Of a stretch of 64,000 nucleotides of DNA, positions 10,947-20,246 are shown piece after piece; within the stretch, counting starts at the first letter, position 1, and the number at the start of each line of letters is the position of its first letter. The stretch is from Micromonospora aurantiaca ATCC 27029 (GTDB taxonomy: Bacteria > Actinomycetota > Actinomycetes > Mycobacteriales > Micromonosporaceae), in NCBI RefSeq assembly GCF_000145235.1, contig NC_014391.1:1-64000 (forward strand), written 5' to 3'. A program made the position numbers and the translations under genes. The notes under the pieces are model-generated. The model worked only from the letters and a program-made list of their open reading frames with translations. It searched no databases and was not told the origin of the DNA.

Positions 10947-13900
10947 GTGACCGATACTCCCGAGTCCACCCCGAACGAGCCGGAGACCCCGGAACCACTG
11001 GCGGCGGTCGTCCAGCACGACCGGATCGAGCCGGTCGGCCTCGAGGTCGAGATGCAGCGCTCGTACCTCGACTACGCGATGAGCGTCATCGTCGGGCGGG
11101 CCCTGCCGGACGTCCGGGACGGGCTCAAGCCGGTCCACCGCAAGATCCTCTACGCCATGTTCGACTCCGGCTACCGGCCGGACCGCGGGTACGTGAAGTG
11201 CTCCCGCGTCGTCGGCGACGTGATGGGCCAGTTCCACCCGCACGGCGACTCGGCCATCTACGACGCGCTGGTCCGGATGGCGCAGCCGTGGTCGCTGCGC
11301 TACCCGCTGGTCGACGGCAACGGCAACTTCGGCTCGCCGGGAAATGATCCGGCTGCGGCCATGAGGTACTGCCTTGCGGCAGATGTCCGGGTTCGTACCG
11401 TCGACGGCACCGTCCGGATCGGCGACGTCGTGCCGGACGCCGCGCCGAGCAGCGAGACCGACGTCGACCTCAAGGTCCGTGACCGCAACGGCGACCTGGT
11501 CCGTGCCAGCAGGTTCTTCCACTCCGGCGAGCACCCCACGCTGCGGCTGCGCACCCGTGAGGGGTACGAGCTGACCGGCACCCACAACCACCCGGTGCTC
11601 TGCCTGGTGAACGTGGCCGGTGTGCCGACCCTGCTGTGGAAGCTGCTTGCCGAGATCGCCCCGGGCGACCGGGTGGCCCTCCAGCGCACCGTGCCGGACG
11701 AGATCGGCTACCCGATGCTGGAGCACGTCGAGGCAGCCGTGCTCGCGGGCGCGCTCGTGTCCGAGGGGTGGGTGTCCGAGCAGCGAGCCGGCTTCAACAA
11801 CGTGGACCGGGAGTTCTTCGTCCGGGTCCTCACCGCCTATGACCTCGCGGTCGGCGGCCCCCGGTACGTCGCCGAGCGGGTCATCGACTCGGGCAGCACG
11901 CTGCACGAACTCGATGTACAGAACCTCGCCGCACTGCGGGCGAGCGTACTCGGCGAGATGGTGGGCGCGCGGAGCGCCGACAAGTTCGTGCCGGAGTTCG
12001 TCTGGCGCGGACCGGCCGCGGTCAAGCGGGCCTTCCTCCAGGCGCTGTTCGAGGGCGACGGCTCGTCGTCGCTGCTGCCCCGCCGCACGATCCAGGTCTC
12101 CTACTCGACCCGCAGCGAGCGGCTGGCCCGCGAGGTGCAGCAACTGCTGCTGGAATTCGGCGTGGTCAGCCGGCAGTGCCGGTACGACGACGGCGAGATC
12201 AAGGTCGTCGTCACCAACCGGCGGGACGCCCGGATCTTCGCCGCTCACGTCGGATTCCTCGGCCGCAAGCAGGCCAAGCTGGAATCCGAGCTGGCCCAGG
12301 TGCCGGCGAGCAGCACCGCGCTCTCCGGCGATCACGTGCCGTTCGTCGGTGACTTCGTCCGCGAGCACGGCGCGAGCCGCTGGACCGAGCGTGACTGGCT
12401 GCGCCGGCACAACGTGGACCGGATCGAGCGCTGGGAGCGGGACCGCGACGAGATCGCCGCCCGGATCACCGAGCCGGGCATCCTCGACGTGGTCGAACCG
12501 CTCGTCGACGGCCGCTTCTACTACGCCGAGGTGACCGACGTCACCGACGCCGGTGTGCAGCCGGTCTACAGCATCCGGGTGGACACCGAGGACCACTCGT
12601 TCGTCTCCGACGGTTTCGTCAGCCACAACACCGAGTGCAAGCTCGACCCGCTGGCGATGGAGATGCTGCGGGACATCGACGAGGACACCGTCGACCTCCA
12701 GGACAACTACGACGGCCGGGCCAAGGAGCCCACCATCCTGCCGTCGCGTATCCCGAACCTGCTGATCAACGGCTCCGAGGGCATCGCGGTCGGCATGGCC
12801 ACCAAGATCCCGCCGCACAACCTGCGCGAGATCGGCGCGGCCGTGCAGTGGTGCCTGGAGCACCCGGAGGCCGACGAGGCCACCACGCTGGAAGCCCTCC
12901 TGGAGATCGTCAAGGGCCCGGACTTCCCGACCCACGGCCTGATCGTCGGTCAGGCGGGCATCCAGGACGCGTACCGGACCGGGCGCGGCTCGATCCGCAT
13001 GCGCGCCGTGGTCGAGGTCGAGGAGGACAAGCGGGGCCGGCCGGCGCTCGTGGTCAGCGAGCTGCCGTACCAGGTCAACCCGGACAACCTCGCCGAGCGC
13101 ATCGCCGAGCTGATCAAGGAGGGCAAGCTCGCCGGCATCGCCGACATCCGCGACGAGTCCTCCGGGCGTACCGGCATGCGGATCGTGCTCGTGCTCAAGC
13201 GCGACGCGGTCGCCAAGGTGGTGCTGAACAACCTCTACAAGCACACCCAGCTCCAGGAGACGTTCGGCGCCAACATGCTGGCGCTCGTCGACGGCGTGCC
13301 GCGCACGCTGAACCTGGCCCAGTTCATCCGCTACTACGTCGAGCACCAGATCGAGGTGATCCGGCGGCGGACCGCGTTCCGGCTGCGCAAGGCCGAGGAG
13401 CGGGCGCACATCCTGCGCGGTCTGTCCAAGGCGCTGGACGCGCTGGACGAGGTGATCGCCCTGATCCGGCGCTCGCCCACTGTGGAGGACGCACGGCAGG
13501 GCCTGATCCGGCTGCTGGACATCGACGAGGTCCAGGCGACCGCGATCCTGGACATGCAGCTGCGCCGGCTGGCCGCCCTGGAGCGGCAGCGGATCCTGGA
13601 CGACCTGGCGAAGCTCGAAGTGGAGATCGCCGACCTCAAGGACATCCTGGCCAAGCCGGAGCGGCAGCGGCGGATCGTCTCGGAGGAGCTCGGCGAGATC
13701 GTCGCCAAGTGGGGCGACGACCGGCGTACGAAGATCGTCCCGTTCGACGGCGAGGTCTCGATGGAGGACCTCATTGCCCGCGAGGACGTGGTGGTGACGA
13801 TCACCCGCACCGGGTACGCGAAGCGGACCAAGGTCGACCTCTACCGGTCGCAGCGGCGTGGCGGGAAGGGCGTCAGCGGGGCGACGCTCCGCCAGGACGA

Positions 13901-14726
13901 CATCGTCAGCCACTTCTTCGTATGCTCTACCCACGACTGGATCCTGTTCTTCACGAACAAGGGTCGGGTCTACCGGGCGAAGGCGTACGAGCTTCCCGAG
14001 GCCAGTAGGGTGGCCAAGGGCCAGCACGTGGCCAACCTGCTCGCGTTCCAGCCCGACGAGCAGATCGCGCAGATCATTGAAATCCCGAACTACCAGGTGG
14101 CCCCCTACCTGGTACTGGCCACGAAGAACGGCCTGGTGAAGAAGACGCGGCTCGAGGAGTTCGACTCCAACCGTTCCGGCGGCATCATCGCGATCAACCT
14201 GCGCGATGAGGACGAGCTGGTCGGTGCGGTACTGGTCGCTCCGGAGGACGACCTGCTGCTCGTGTCGAAGAACGCCCAGGCGATCCGCTTCAACGCCACC
14301 GACGAGGCGCTGCGTCCGATGGGCCGGGCCACCTCCGGTGTGATCGGCATGCGCTTCAGCGGCGAGGACGAGTTGCTCGCCGTCGAGGTGGTGCGAGAGG
14401 GTCTGGACGTTCTGGTCGCGACGAACGGGGGTTACGCGAAACGTACCCCGATCGAGGAATACCCGGTCCAGGGCCGGGGAGGTAAGGGCGTGCTGACCGC
14501 GAAGATCACCGAGCGACGCGGTGGCCTGGTCGGCGCGGTCGTGATCGATCCGGAGGACGAGCTGTTCGCCATCACGAGCAACGGCGGCGTCATCCGGACT
14601 CCGGTGAAGCCTGTACGCCGTACGCGTGACCGGAACACAATGGGGGTCAAGCTGATGGACCTCCCGGACGGCGTGACTATCGTGGCGATTGCTCGCAATG
14701 CCGACGAGCCTGACGAACAGGACTAG
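10947..14726 (+). CDS. gyrA: DNA gyrase subunit A, intein-containing precursor
   Basis: Breakage-reunion subunit of gyrase. The 1259-residue precursor is interrupted by a 420-residue intein after Tyr141, the DNA-cleaving tyrosine in the conserved AAMRY motif; splicing would leave an 839-residue GyrA. The quinolone-determining region reads [17 protein letters not shown], with Ser102 and Asp106 at the positions of E. coli Ser83 and Asp87, so no resistance substitution is visible. The GyrA box QRRGGKGV and C-terminal beta-pinwheel repeats are intact. The GTG start at 10947 has aaggg seven bases upstream. The downstream DUF3566 gene follows immediately. Confidence 0.97.
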   Translation: MTDTPESTPNEPETPEPLAAVVQHDRIEPVGLEVEMQRSYLDYAMSVIVGRALPDVRDGLKPVHRKILYAMFDSGYRPDRGYVKCSRVVGDVMGQFHPHGDSAIYDALVRMAQPWSLRYPLVDGNGNFGSPGNDPAAAMRYCLAADVRVRTVDGTVRIGDVVPDAAPSSETDVDLKVRDRNGDLVRASRFFHSGEHPTLRLRTREGYELTGTHNHPVLCLVNVAGVPTLLWKLLAEIAPGDRVALQRTVPDEIGYPMLEHVEAAVLAGALVSEGWVSEQRAGFNNVDREFFVRVLTAYDLAVGGPRYVAERVIDSGSTLHELDVQNLAALRASVLGEMVGARSADKFVPEFVWRGPAAVKRAFLQALFEGDGSSSLLPRRTIQVSYSTRSERLAREVQQLLLEFGVVSRQCRYDDGEIKVVVTNRRDARIFAAHVGFLGRKQAKLESELAQVPASSTALSGDHVPFVGDFVREHGASRWTERDWLRRHNVDRIERWERDRDEIAARITEPGILDVVEPLVDGRFYYAEVTDVTDAGVQPVYSIRVDTEDHSFVSDGFVSHNTECKLDPLAMEMLRDIDEDTVDLQDNYDGRAKEPTILPSRIPNLLINGSEGIAVGMATKIPPHNLREIGAAVQWCLEHPEADEATTLEALLEIVKGPDFPTHGLIVGQAGIQDAYRTGRGSIRMRAVVEVEEDKRGRPALVVSELPYQVNPDNLAERIAELIKEGKLAGIADIRDESSGRTGMRIVLVLKRDAVAKVVLNNLYKHTQLQETFGANMLALVDGVPRTLNLAQFIRYYVEHQIEVIRRRTAFRLRKAEERAHILRGLSKALDALDEVIALIRRSPTVEDARQGLIRLLDIDEVQATAILDMQLRRLAALERQRILDDLAKLEVEIADLKDILAKPERQRRIVSEELGEIVAKWGDDRRTKIVPFDGEVSMEDLIAREDVVVTITRTGYAKRTKVDLYRSQRRGGKGVSGATLRQDDIVSHFFVCSTHDWILFFTNKGRVYRAKAYELPEASRVAKGQHVANLLAFQPDEQIAQIIEIPNYQVAPYLVLATKNGLVKKTRLEEFDSNRSGGIIAINLRDEDELVGAVLVAPEDDLLLVSKNAQAIRFNATDEALRPMGRATSGVIGMRFSGEDELLAVEVVREGLDVLVATNGGYAKRTPIEEYPVQGRGGKGVLTAKITERRGGLVGAVVIDPEDELFAITSNGGVIRTPVKPVRRTRDRNTMGVKLMDLPDGVTIVAIARNADEPDEQD
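11370..12629 (+). other. GyrA intein with LAGLIDADG homing endonuclease domain
   Basis: The in-frame insert starts at Cys ([13 protein letters not shown], block A), contains the block B sequence GTHNHPVL, and ends with [22 protein letters not shown] (blocks F and G), followed by Thr as +1 residue. All splicing residues (Cys1, block B Thr/His, penultimate His, final Asn, +1 Thr) are present. Between them are two dodecapeptide motifs, LAGALVSEG near residue 125 and LQALFEGDG near residue 223, each with its acidic catalytic residue. It looks like a complete, splicing-competent and possibly homing-active intein, at the same site as the mycobacterial GyrA inteins. Confidence 0.95.
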
Positions 14727-14729
14727 TTG

Positions 14730-15656
14730 ATGACGGAGACACAGGCGAAGTCGGGGAACAAGGGGACCTCGGCCACTCCGGTCGAGGAGGAGGCCGCGCA
14801 GGGCGGCACACCAGCGACCGGCCGCGCGGCTGTGGGCCGGGCCACGGTTCCCGCCGACGCGCCTGCCCCGAAGTTCACCCGGGCTCCCGGCATGGCCCCG
14901 CCTCCGGACAAGCCGGCCGAGGACTCCGGTTCCCGGGACTCGGCCGAGACCAAGGTCGACGCGCCGACATCGGCCGACGGTCTGGCCGCTCCGGCCGCCA
15001 AGCCCGCGAACGCCACGAGCACCCAGCCGATCAAGACCCCGTCGGCCGCCGGCCGGGCCTCCACCGGAACGACCGGCACGCAGCCGCGGATCGGTGCCGG
15101 CCTGGGCACCGCCCCGAAGACGTCGCCCGACGGCTCGCGCCCGAGCGGCGCCGCGAGCGCCCAGGCCCGGCCCGCCAACGGCGGCGGCCTGCCGCCGGGC
15201 ATCAGCGGCGCGGCAGCCGTCGGCGCCGCGCGCGTGGGTGAGGCGGTACGCGCCGCGCGTACCTCGGTCAGCTCGGCCGCGTCGCGCGGACCGCGACGGG
15301 CCCGGCTGAACCTGAAGCGGATCGACCCGTGGTCGGTGATGAAGTTCGCCTTCGCGGTGTCGGTGGTGCTCTTCATCGTGGTCGTCGTGGCGACGTCGGT
15401 GCTCTACCTGGCGCTGGACGCCATGGGTGTGTTCAAGAGCGTCAACGACAGCCTCACCGACCTGGTGAACGCCGGCGGCGGCCAGGGTGGCGGCGGCTTC
15501 CGGATCACCGCCAAGGGCGTGATCCTGACGTCGGCGCTGATCGGCCTGGTGAACGTCGTGCTGTTCACCGCGCTGGCCACGCTCAGCGCGTTCGTCTACA
15601 ACGTCTGCGCCGACCTGGTCGGCGGGATCGAGCTGACGCTCGCCGAGCGGGACTGA
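14730..15656 (+). CDS. DUF3566 membrane protein
   Basis: A 308-residue protein commonly encoded after gyrA in actinobacteria. The first 190 residues are a disordered Pro/Ala/Thr/Gly-rich cytoplasmic region. The C-terminal DUF3566 domain starts at the basic RARLNLKRIDPWSVMK and has two membrane helices (about residues 210-235 and 265-290) joined by a glycine-rich segment. I took the ATG at 14730, three bases after the gyrA stop; a TTG at 14727 is the only nearer alternative. Cell-division or topology-linked roles have been suggested for the family, but nothing here proves a function. Confidence 0.9.
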   Translation: MTETQAKSGNKGTSATPVEEEAAQGGTPATGRAAVGRATVPADAPAPKFTRAPGMAPPPDKPAEDSGSRDSAETKVDAPTSADGLAAPAAKPANATSTQPIKTPSAAGRASTGTTGTQPRIGAGLGTAPKTSPDGSRPSGAASAQARPANGGGLPPGISGAAAVGAARVGEAVRAARTSVSSAASRGPRRARLNLKRIDPWSVMKFAFAVSVVLFIVVVVATSVLYLALDAMGVFKSVNDSLTDLVNAGGGQGGGGFRITAKGVILTSALIGLVNVVLFTALATLSAFVYNVCADLVGGIELTLAERD

Positions 15657-15664
15657 TCGACCGG

Positions 15665-15698
15665 CGCCGGGGCACCGCGTAAAGCGGTCGCCCCGGCG
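15665..15698 (+). terminator. hairpin after the gyrA operon
   Basis: CGCCGGGGC (15665-15673) pairs with GCCCCGGCG (15690-15698), extended inward by accgc/gcggt around a GTAAA loop. It lies eight bases after the DUF3566 stop. There is no T-run, as is usual in high-GC actinobacteria. Confidence 0.6.
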
Positions 15699-15800
15699 TC
15701 GTGCGTCCGGGTAGGTTCGAGGTGGCGCGGGTGCTTCCCACCACAGACCCCCGATTTGGGCGCGGTGGAGGCGATGGGTTAACCTAGCTCGTCGCTACGC

Positions 15801-15874
15801 GGGGCTATAGCTCAGTCGGTTAGAGCGCAGAGCTGATAACTCTGAGGTCGCTGGTTCGATTCCAGCTAGCCCCA
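15801..15874 (+). tRNA. tRNA-Ile (GAT anticodon)
   Basis: A 74-base cloverleaf with acceptor ggggcta/tagcccc, D-loop AGTCGGTTA, anticodon stem cagag/ctctg with loop CTGATAA (anticodon GAT), and T arm GCTGG-TTCGATT-CCAGC. The CCA end is not encoded. Its position after gyrA is standard for actinobacteria. Confidence 0.97.
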
Positions 15875-15917
15875 CCGCACATCGTCCGACGACAGTCGAG
15901 CGCGAGGGGTCAAGCAC

Positions 15918-16046
15918 ATGTTCAAGAAGCTCCTGATCCTGGCCGGCATCGTCGGTGTGGCCGCCGTCGTGGCCAAGAAGGTCAAGGCCTCGAACGACGA
16001 GCGCGCCCTGTGGCACGAGGCGACCACGGCGCCCGACCTGCGCTGA
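15918..16046 (+). CDS. DLW-39-type small membrane protein
   Basis: A 42-residue protein, MFKKLLILAGIVGVAAVVAK at its N terminus, giving one short membrane helix after two lysines. It is followed by a charged linker and the sequence ERALWHEATTAPDLR. Size, single helix, the LW-x-EAT tail and the position between tRNA-Ile and tRNA-Ala match the DLW-39 family of actinobacteria, which has no known function. The ATG has gaggggt eight bases upstream. Confidence 0.85.
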   Translation: MFKKLLILAGIVGVAAVVAKKVKASNDERALWHEATTAPDLR

Positions 16047-16056
16047 ACGCCGTCAC

Positions 16057-16132
16057 GGGGCCCTAGCTCAACTGGCAGAGCACTGCCTTTGCAAGGCAGG
16101 GGTTAGGGGTTCGAGTCCCCTGGGCTCCACCA
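16057..16132 (+). tRNA. tRNA-Ala (TGC anticodon), element insertion site
   Basis: A 76-base gene including an encoded CCA. Acceptor ggggccc/gggctcc, anticodon stem ctgcc/ggcag with loop TTTGCAA (anticodon TGC), T arm AGGGG-TTCGAGT-CCCCT. Its last 46 bases, from the anticodon loop to CCA, are repeated perfectly at 29662-29707. The integrated element therefore restores the 3' half of the gene on insertion. Confidence 0.97.
16087..16132 (+). repeat. attL core repeat
   Basis: The 46 bases from ctttgcaagg to the CCA end of the tRNA are identical to 29662-29707 in the same orientation. The identity stops exactly after CCA on the right (gc here, ca at the other copy) and before ctttg on the left. 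Confidence 0.95.
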
Positions 16133-16161
16133 GCACTTTCCCCGGTTGATCTCGGTCCCGA

Positions 16162-16185
16162 GTACAGCCAATCGTACAGCCAAGC
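16162..16185. repeat. paired GTACAGCCA arm-type site near attL
   Basis: Two direct copies of GTACAGCCA, 12 bases apart, followed by agc. The same 24-base arrangement occurs near the right end at 29548-29571 with 22 of 24 bases identical. It lies between attL and the integrase stop codon and is probably an integrase or excisionase arm site. Confidence 0.6.
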
Positions 16186-16187
16186 GG

Positions 16188-17339
16188 TCACGCCATGCCC
16201 TCCTCGCCGAGGACCCGGTCGATGGCCGAGGCAGCCTGACGAGCCCGCGCCGGCAGGACGTGCCCATAGGTGTCAGCCGTCATCCGGATCGTGGAGTGCC
16301 CGAGCAGCTCCATCACCGTGCGCAACTCCTCGCCCTGGTCGAGCAGGAACGTGGCGAATGCATGGCGCAGGTCGTGCAGGTGCAGCCAGTCCAGACCGGC
16401 CGCCGCGCGTAGCTGCTCGAAGCGGCGGTTGACGTTCCGCGGCTCCATCGCGGTGCCGATCGTGCTGGCGAAAACCAGCCCGAGATCTGACCACAGCTCC
16501 CCCGCCGCGAGCCGTTCTCTGGCCTGACGGACCCGCTGAGCCTCCAACGCCCGGACCGCCAACGCGGACAGTGGCAGAGGCCGACTCGACCGGTGCGTCT
16601 TCGGCGGCACGAACTCCAAGCCGCGGTCGGTGCGCTGGACCGTCTGGCGAACGAACAGCGCCTTACCGGGCAGGTCGACATCCGACCAGCGCAGGCCCAG
16701 CAGTTCCGCCCGGCGAAGCCCGGTGGCCAGCGCCAGGACGAACAGGGACTCCAACCGGTCCCCGGTGAGCACCGACAGCAGTTGCTTGGCTTCCTCGGGA
16801 GTCAGTGCCCGTCTTTCGACCCGGCCGAGGGCCGGTGGCTTGGCCGCCTTGGCGACGTTGCGCGCGACGAGGTCCATCCGCTCGGCGTCGGCCAGGGCGA
16901 CGCGCAGAACTGCGTGAACCTTGATGATGCTGGCCGGCGCGAGCTTGCCGCGAAGCCCGGTGAGGAACCTCTGTACCTCCCGAGGCGTCAGCCGGTCGAG
17001 CTTCACCCGACCCAACCCCGGCACCAGGTGCTTAGTCACGGCCAGTCGGTAGCGGGCGAGCGTCGACGGCCGAGTGCCGTCGTGAGCCTTCACGTCCCTC
17101 AGCCACTCGGTCAGCCACGCTTCAACGGTCCGAGGCTGCGCGGTGAGGTCGACGCCGAGTTGAAGTTGGCGCCGCAGCTCGTCGCGCTTCCGGACCGCTT
17201 CAGCCTCGCTCTTGGCGTAGACGTACTTCCGCTTCCGCTTCCCGTCGATCCACCCGAGGTCGATGACCGCGGCCCACACGCCCGGCCGCTGCTCGTACAC
17301 CGAGCCTTCCCCGTGAGCCCGACGGCGACGCCCCGTCAT
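16188..17339 (-). CDS. tyrosine site-specific integrase
   Basis: Integrates and, with the excisionase, excises the element at tRNA-Ala. The 383-residue protein has an N-terminal AP2-like arm-binding segment (GSVYEQRPGVWAAVIDLG), a SAM-like core-binding domain (about 70-165), and the catalytic domain with Arg209 in TGLRRAEL, Lys247, His322 and Arg325 in HDLRHAF, His348 in LLGHST and the nucleophile Tyr358 in TADTYGH. All catalytic residues are present. It is the last gene of the minus-strand operon, its ATG overlapping the excisionase stop (ATGA), and its 3' end faces attL. Confidence 0.96.
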   Translation of the reverse strand: MTGRRRRAHGEGSVYEQRPGVWAAVIDLGWIDGKRKRKYVYAKSEAEAVRKRDELRRQLQLGVDLTAQPRTVEAWLTEWLRDVKAHDGTRPSTLARYRLAVTKHLVPGLGRVKLDRLTPREVQRFLTGLRGKLAPASIIKVHAVLRVALADAERMDLVARNVAKAAKPPALGRVERRALTPEEAKQLLSVLTGDRLESLFVLALATGLRRAELLGLRWSDVDLPGKALFVRQTVQRTDRGLEFVPPKTHRSSRPLPLSALAVRALEAQRVRQARERLAAGELWSDLGLVFASTIGTAMEPRNVNRRFEQLRAAAGLDWLHLHDLRHAFATFLLDQGEELRTVMELLGHSTIRMTADTYGHVLPARARQAASAIDRVLGEEGMA

Positions 17340-17533
17340 GCCGCGAACTCCTCATCAGCCGACAGGAACTCGTCAATTGCCGTCAGCGGGATCAGGCGAG
17401 CCCGGCCAGCCTTGATCGACCGCAGTCGCCCGGAGCGCATCAGGACGTAGACGGTGTCCCGGCAGACGCCCAGCAGGGCGGCAGCTTCGGCGGGGCGGAC
17501 GCTTTTGGGAGCCACGGCGTGGGGCTGGATCAT
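17336..17533 (-). CDS. excisionase-like helix-turn-helix protein
   Basis: A 65-residue MerR/Xis-type DNA-binding protein: SVRPAEAAALLGVCRDTVYVLMRSGRLRSIKAG is the winged helix-turn-helix, followed by RLIPLTAIDEFL. This is the usual excisionase of pSAM2-type elements, needed for directional excision by the integrase. Its ATG shares one base with the stop of the replication gene (TGATG), and its stop overlaps the integrase ATG, so the three are translationally coupled. Confidence 0.88.
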   Translation of the reverse strand: MIQPHAVAPKSVRPAEAAALLGVCRDTVYVLMRSGRLRSIKAGRARLIPLTAIDEFLSADEEFAA

Positions 17534-19290
17534 CACGCACGTCCTTCCGGGGAGTCGAGGTCGGATCGGGTCGGAACCGGGATGCCCTGTGTCGCCTTGT
17601 CTCTCGCCGCGAGCAGTGCCGCCTTCCACTGCGCGCGTTGCGACAGCGCCTTGAGGAGCCGGTGTTGCAGCGGCGGTAGGTCCGGGTCGTCGGGTCGGGC
17701 GAGTTCCCAGGCGTACGCGGGTGGGTCGTCCTGGTCGACGGCGTCGGCGTCGGCGGCGCCGACGGTGATGCCGAGGAGGTTGCGGACCCAGGCGCGGGCG
17801 TCGGCCCGGTGGTCGGCGAGGGTCTTCCCGGACCAGTCGCGGGAGACGAGGATGCGCCGGCCGCCGATGCCGAGGGTGGCGCGTTGGTGGACTTTGCCTT
17901 TGCAGCGGCCGGCTTGCAGACGTCCGTGTGCCTTCTTCGGCTGGATGCCGTAGAGCAGCCAGTTCGCGCACCGCTCGTTGCACGGCGTCACCCGCAGCTC
18001 GTGCCACAGCCGGTCGAGGTGGTCCCGCTGCCGGTCGGTATCGGGCTTGTGGCAGTCAGCCGCGGACTTGGTGATGTACTTCGTGATGTAACCGATGGTG
18101 CGGTTGGCGTGAACCGTCCCCGGGGTGACGCCCTCGGCGTGGACCTGCGATCCGAAGCGGACCACGTGAGCCGGTTGCGCGTCAGGGTCAGAGTCGATGA
18201 GATCCAGGGCGTCAGCCCACGAGCGCAGCGGTTCCCGACTGTCGGGGTCGATCCACTCCGCGCGGTCGGCGTCCCACACGGGTGGCCGGTCGAGGGAGTA
18301 GACCGGTTCGTCAGCGGCGGGCCACCAGACCTGGTGGTAGGTGGCGGCGGCTACCTGCCGCAGCACGGCGCGCGGGATGGTGCCGCGGATGGCGAAGTGG
18401 GCGTGTGGCGCGAGGCGCCGTTGGGGCTCGACGCACCCGGCGTACTGCACGTTCCAGCCCACGCAGCGCCGCAGGTTCTGCCAGAACCGGTCCAGGAGGC
18501 GGGCGAAGTGCACCGCGTCCCAGGCTGCGCGCCGGTAGTCGTAGGTGTCGGGGTTGACGGGGGTGCCGTCGGGCAGCACCCGGCCGTAGGTGTCCAGGGT
18601 GAGTGACAGCCACATGGACGGCCGGTGTTCGGTGCCGTCGGGCGCGGTGTAGACCTTCCCCACGGTGCGCGGCTCGACCTTCTTGCGCGGCAGGTCGGGG
18701 GCGTCTTGGCGGCGGCGGGTGGAGCGTTTGCGGCGTGCGTGGTTGTCGTCGTCCTGGTCGTGGGGTGGGGCGACGGCGCCGCGGAGTCCTTCGGCGGCGA
18801 TGGCTTCCTCGACCTCCCCGATCGCCTCATCGATGGCGGGCACCTGGTCGAACTGTGCCGCGCGTTGGGCCTCGTCGCGGGCGAACTCCAGGTGAGCCCG
18901 CAGCAGGATCAACTCACGTTGCGCGTCGGTGGCCGGGTTCGGGCCGGGTGCGGGTTCGTCGGTGCGGTGCCAGCCCTCCCGGATCTGCGTCTGCCGCAGC
19001 CGGCGGGCACGTTTCGCGCACGGCTCGCACTTGTCTTCGCGGGTGGAGCCGCAGGGCAGGTCTACGACTTCGGTGTGGCCGGTGTGCAGGTCGGTGCGGC
19101 GCAGGGTGACCGGGTGCAGGCAGACGCCGTACTCGGCGGCCATCTCCGTGAGCACCTTGCGCGACATCGGCAGCGCGAGACGGGCTGCGCGGGTGCCGGG
19201 AGCCGGGCCGAGGTCAGCCGGGACGGTTACCGGGTTGGTGGTCGGTGGGGCCGGGTCGGGGGTGAGGCCGGGCAGGGTCGGGGCGGTCAT
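17533..19290 (-). CDS. RepSA-like replication initiator
   Basis: A 585-residue protein of the RepSA family that starts rolling-circle replication of excised actinomycete elements. It has a Cys cluster CGSTREDKCEPCAKRARR near residue 80. A Glu/Arg-rich middle follows, then the HUH-type metal motif PHAHFAIRG near 293 and the segment IGYITKYITK near 400, whose tyrosines are candidates for the nicking nucleophile. The start ATG at 19290 has a ggaggtga ribosome site. It follows the small coupled genes and precedes excisionase and integrase. Family assignment is from motifs and context. Confidence 0.88.
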   Translation of the reverse strand: MTAPTLPGLTPDPAPPTTNPVTVPADLGPAPGTRAARLALPMSRKVLTEMAAEYGVCLHPVTLRRTDLHTGHTEVVDLPCGSTREDKCEPCAKRARRLRQTQIREGWHRTDEPAPGPNPATDAQRELILLRAHLEFARDEAQRAAQFDQVPAIDEAIGEVEEAIAAEGLRGAVAPPHDQDDDNHARRKRSTRRRQDAPDLPRKKVEPRTVGKVYTAPDGTEHRPSMWLSLTLDTYGRVLPDGTPVNPDTYDYRRAAWDAVHFARLLDRFWQNLRRCVGWNVQYAGCVEPQRRLAPHAHFAIRGTIPRAVLRQVAAATYHQVWWPAADEPVYSLDRPPVWDADRAEWIDPDSREPLRSWADALDLIDSDPDAQPAHVVRFGSQVHAEGVTPGTVHANRTIGYITKYITKSAADCHKPDTDRQRDHLDRLWHELRVTPCNERCANWLLYGIQPKKAHGRLQAGRCKGKVHQRATLGIGGRRILVSRDWSGKTLADHRADARAWVRNLLGITVGAADADAVDQDDPPAYAWELARPDDPDLPPLQHRLLKALSQRAQWKAALLAARDKATQGIPVPTRSDLDSPEGRA

Positions 19291-19294
19291 CGGG

Positions 19295-19498
19295 TCACCT
19301 CCGGGGGGCGGGGAGCGGGGTGGAGTCGGTGGGGTGTGGCTGGCACGATTGGGGTGTCACCTCAACAGGCGCGGCGGGGCGCCCGAGGCGTGAGCCGAAC
19401 CGGTGGGGGAAAGAGGCGGTGCAGGTGGTAGCCGCACGCGTGGCGCGCGATCGGCGTCCTGAATGAACACCACCGGACCCGTCATACAGAGCCCTCAT
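19295..19498 (-). CDS. possible small coupled ORF
   Basis: A 67-codon frame whose ATG overlaps the stop of the preceding small gene (ATGA) and which ends four bases before the replication-initiator ATG, whose ribosome site it contains. The product is Ser/Thr/Pro/Arg-rich without recognisable domains. The tight coupling argues for translation, but composition is poor and it may only be a spacer read-through. Confidence is low. Confidence 0.35.
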   Translation of the reverse strand: MRALYDGSGGVHSGRRSRATRAATTCTASFPHRFGSRLGRPAAPVEVTPQSCQPHPTDSTPLPAPRR

Positions 19499-19719
19499 GA
19501 CGTGTTCACCTCCGGCAGCTCGAACAGGACAGCGGGTGCAGGGCCGATGGGGGTGGTGCGGGGTGGGCCGGCGTGGCTGGCCCAGCGGCGGGCAGCGGCC
19601 TGGTGGCGGGTGCAGGCGGTTTCGGCGCGGTAGCGGCCGGTGCCGGGAAGGCCGGCTTCGATGAGGGCGGTGGCCCACCGACGGCAGCGCGCGCAGTAGA
19701 CGGGCCGACCGATGTTCAT
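19495..19719 (-). CDS. small CxxC protein of the element
   Basis: A 74-residue protein beginning MNIGRPVYCARCRRWATALI, with a second Cys-x-x-His (CTRH) at about residue 37. Together these could form one zinc knuckle. The remainder is Pro-rich. The start at 19719 (ATG) was chosen over an in-frame GTG at 19737 because the motif then lies at the N terminus. It lies five bases after the upstream membrane-protein gene. Function unknown; similar tiny proteins accompany transfer genes in AICEs. Confidence 0.65.
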   Translation of the reverse strand: MNIGRPVYCARCRRWATALIEAGLPGTGRYRAETACTRHQAAARRWASHAGPPRTTPIGPAPAVLFELPEVNTS

Positions 19720-19724
19720 GGCGG

Positions 19725-20168
19725 TCAGTGCTGGCACCCGGAGCAGTGCAGCCCGCCGCAGGTGACCTTCCGGCGCAGCAGCAACACCGCGAGGACGAGC
19801 AGGACCAGGACCACGCCAACAACGGCGGGCGCGTTGCGCTGAACGGTGTGCGCGACCTGGGTCGCGAGGTAGCCGATCCCGGCCAGCGCGCCGACGGCAG
19901 TGGTGGTGATGGCGGTGGCGGCGATGACCCGGCCGCGGCGCAGCCGACGCACGGGCGGTGGGGTGGTGCGGGCGGTGTTCAGGAACCGCACGGTGACCGT
20001 GACCCGGCCGTCAGCATGCTGGTGGGGGCGGTCGGCGAACATCAGCCGCCCCGACTCCCGCAGCACGGCGAGCGCGGCGGCGACCTCGGCCGGGGTGCCG
20101 ACGATCCGGCGGGTCAGCGTGGTGGGACGGGTCCGGTGGGCGAGAGCGGTACGGGCAGTGGACGACAT
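19725..20168 (-). CDS. small membrane protein with Cys-rich tail
   Basis: A 147-residue protein with two adjacent membrane helices (about residues 83-105 and 115-132) and the tail RRKVTCGGLHCSGCQH, which could bind zinc on the cytoplasmic face. The soluble N-terminal half contains a short alpha/beta region. ATG at 20168 with ggagaa six bases upstream. Its position in the transfer operon suggests a Spd-like role in plasmid spreading between hyphal compartments; that is inference. Confidence 0.7.
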   Translation of the reverse strand: MSSTARTALAHRTRPTTLTRRIVGTPAEVAAALAVLRESGRLMFADRPHQHADGRVTVTVRFLNTARTTPPPVRRLRRGRVIAATAITTTAVGALAGIGYLATQVAHTVQRNAPAVVGVVLVLLVLAVLLLRRKVTCGGLHCSGCQH

Positions 20169-20246
20169 CACGGGTTCTCCTGCTCTGGCTCGATGGGGTG
20201 CTGCGGCGCGGTCGAGGGTGAGCCGGCCACGCCGCAGCGGTCGGGG

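Noticed and set aside
11244-11290. Quinolone-resistance substitutions in GyrA
   Set aside because: The region reads [17 protein letters not shown] with Ser and Asp at the two key positions, which is the susceptible form.
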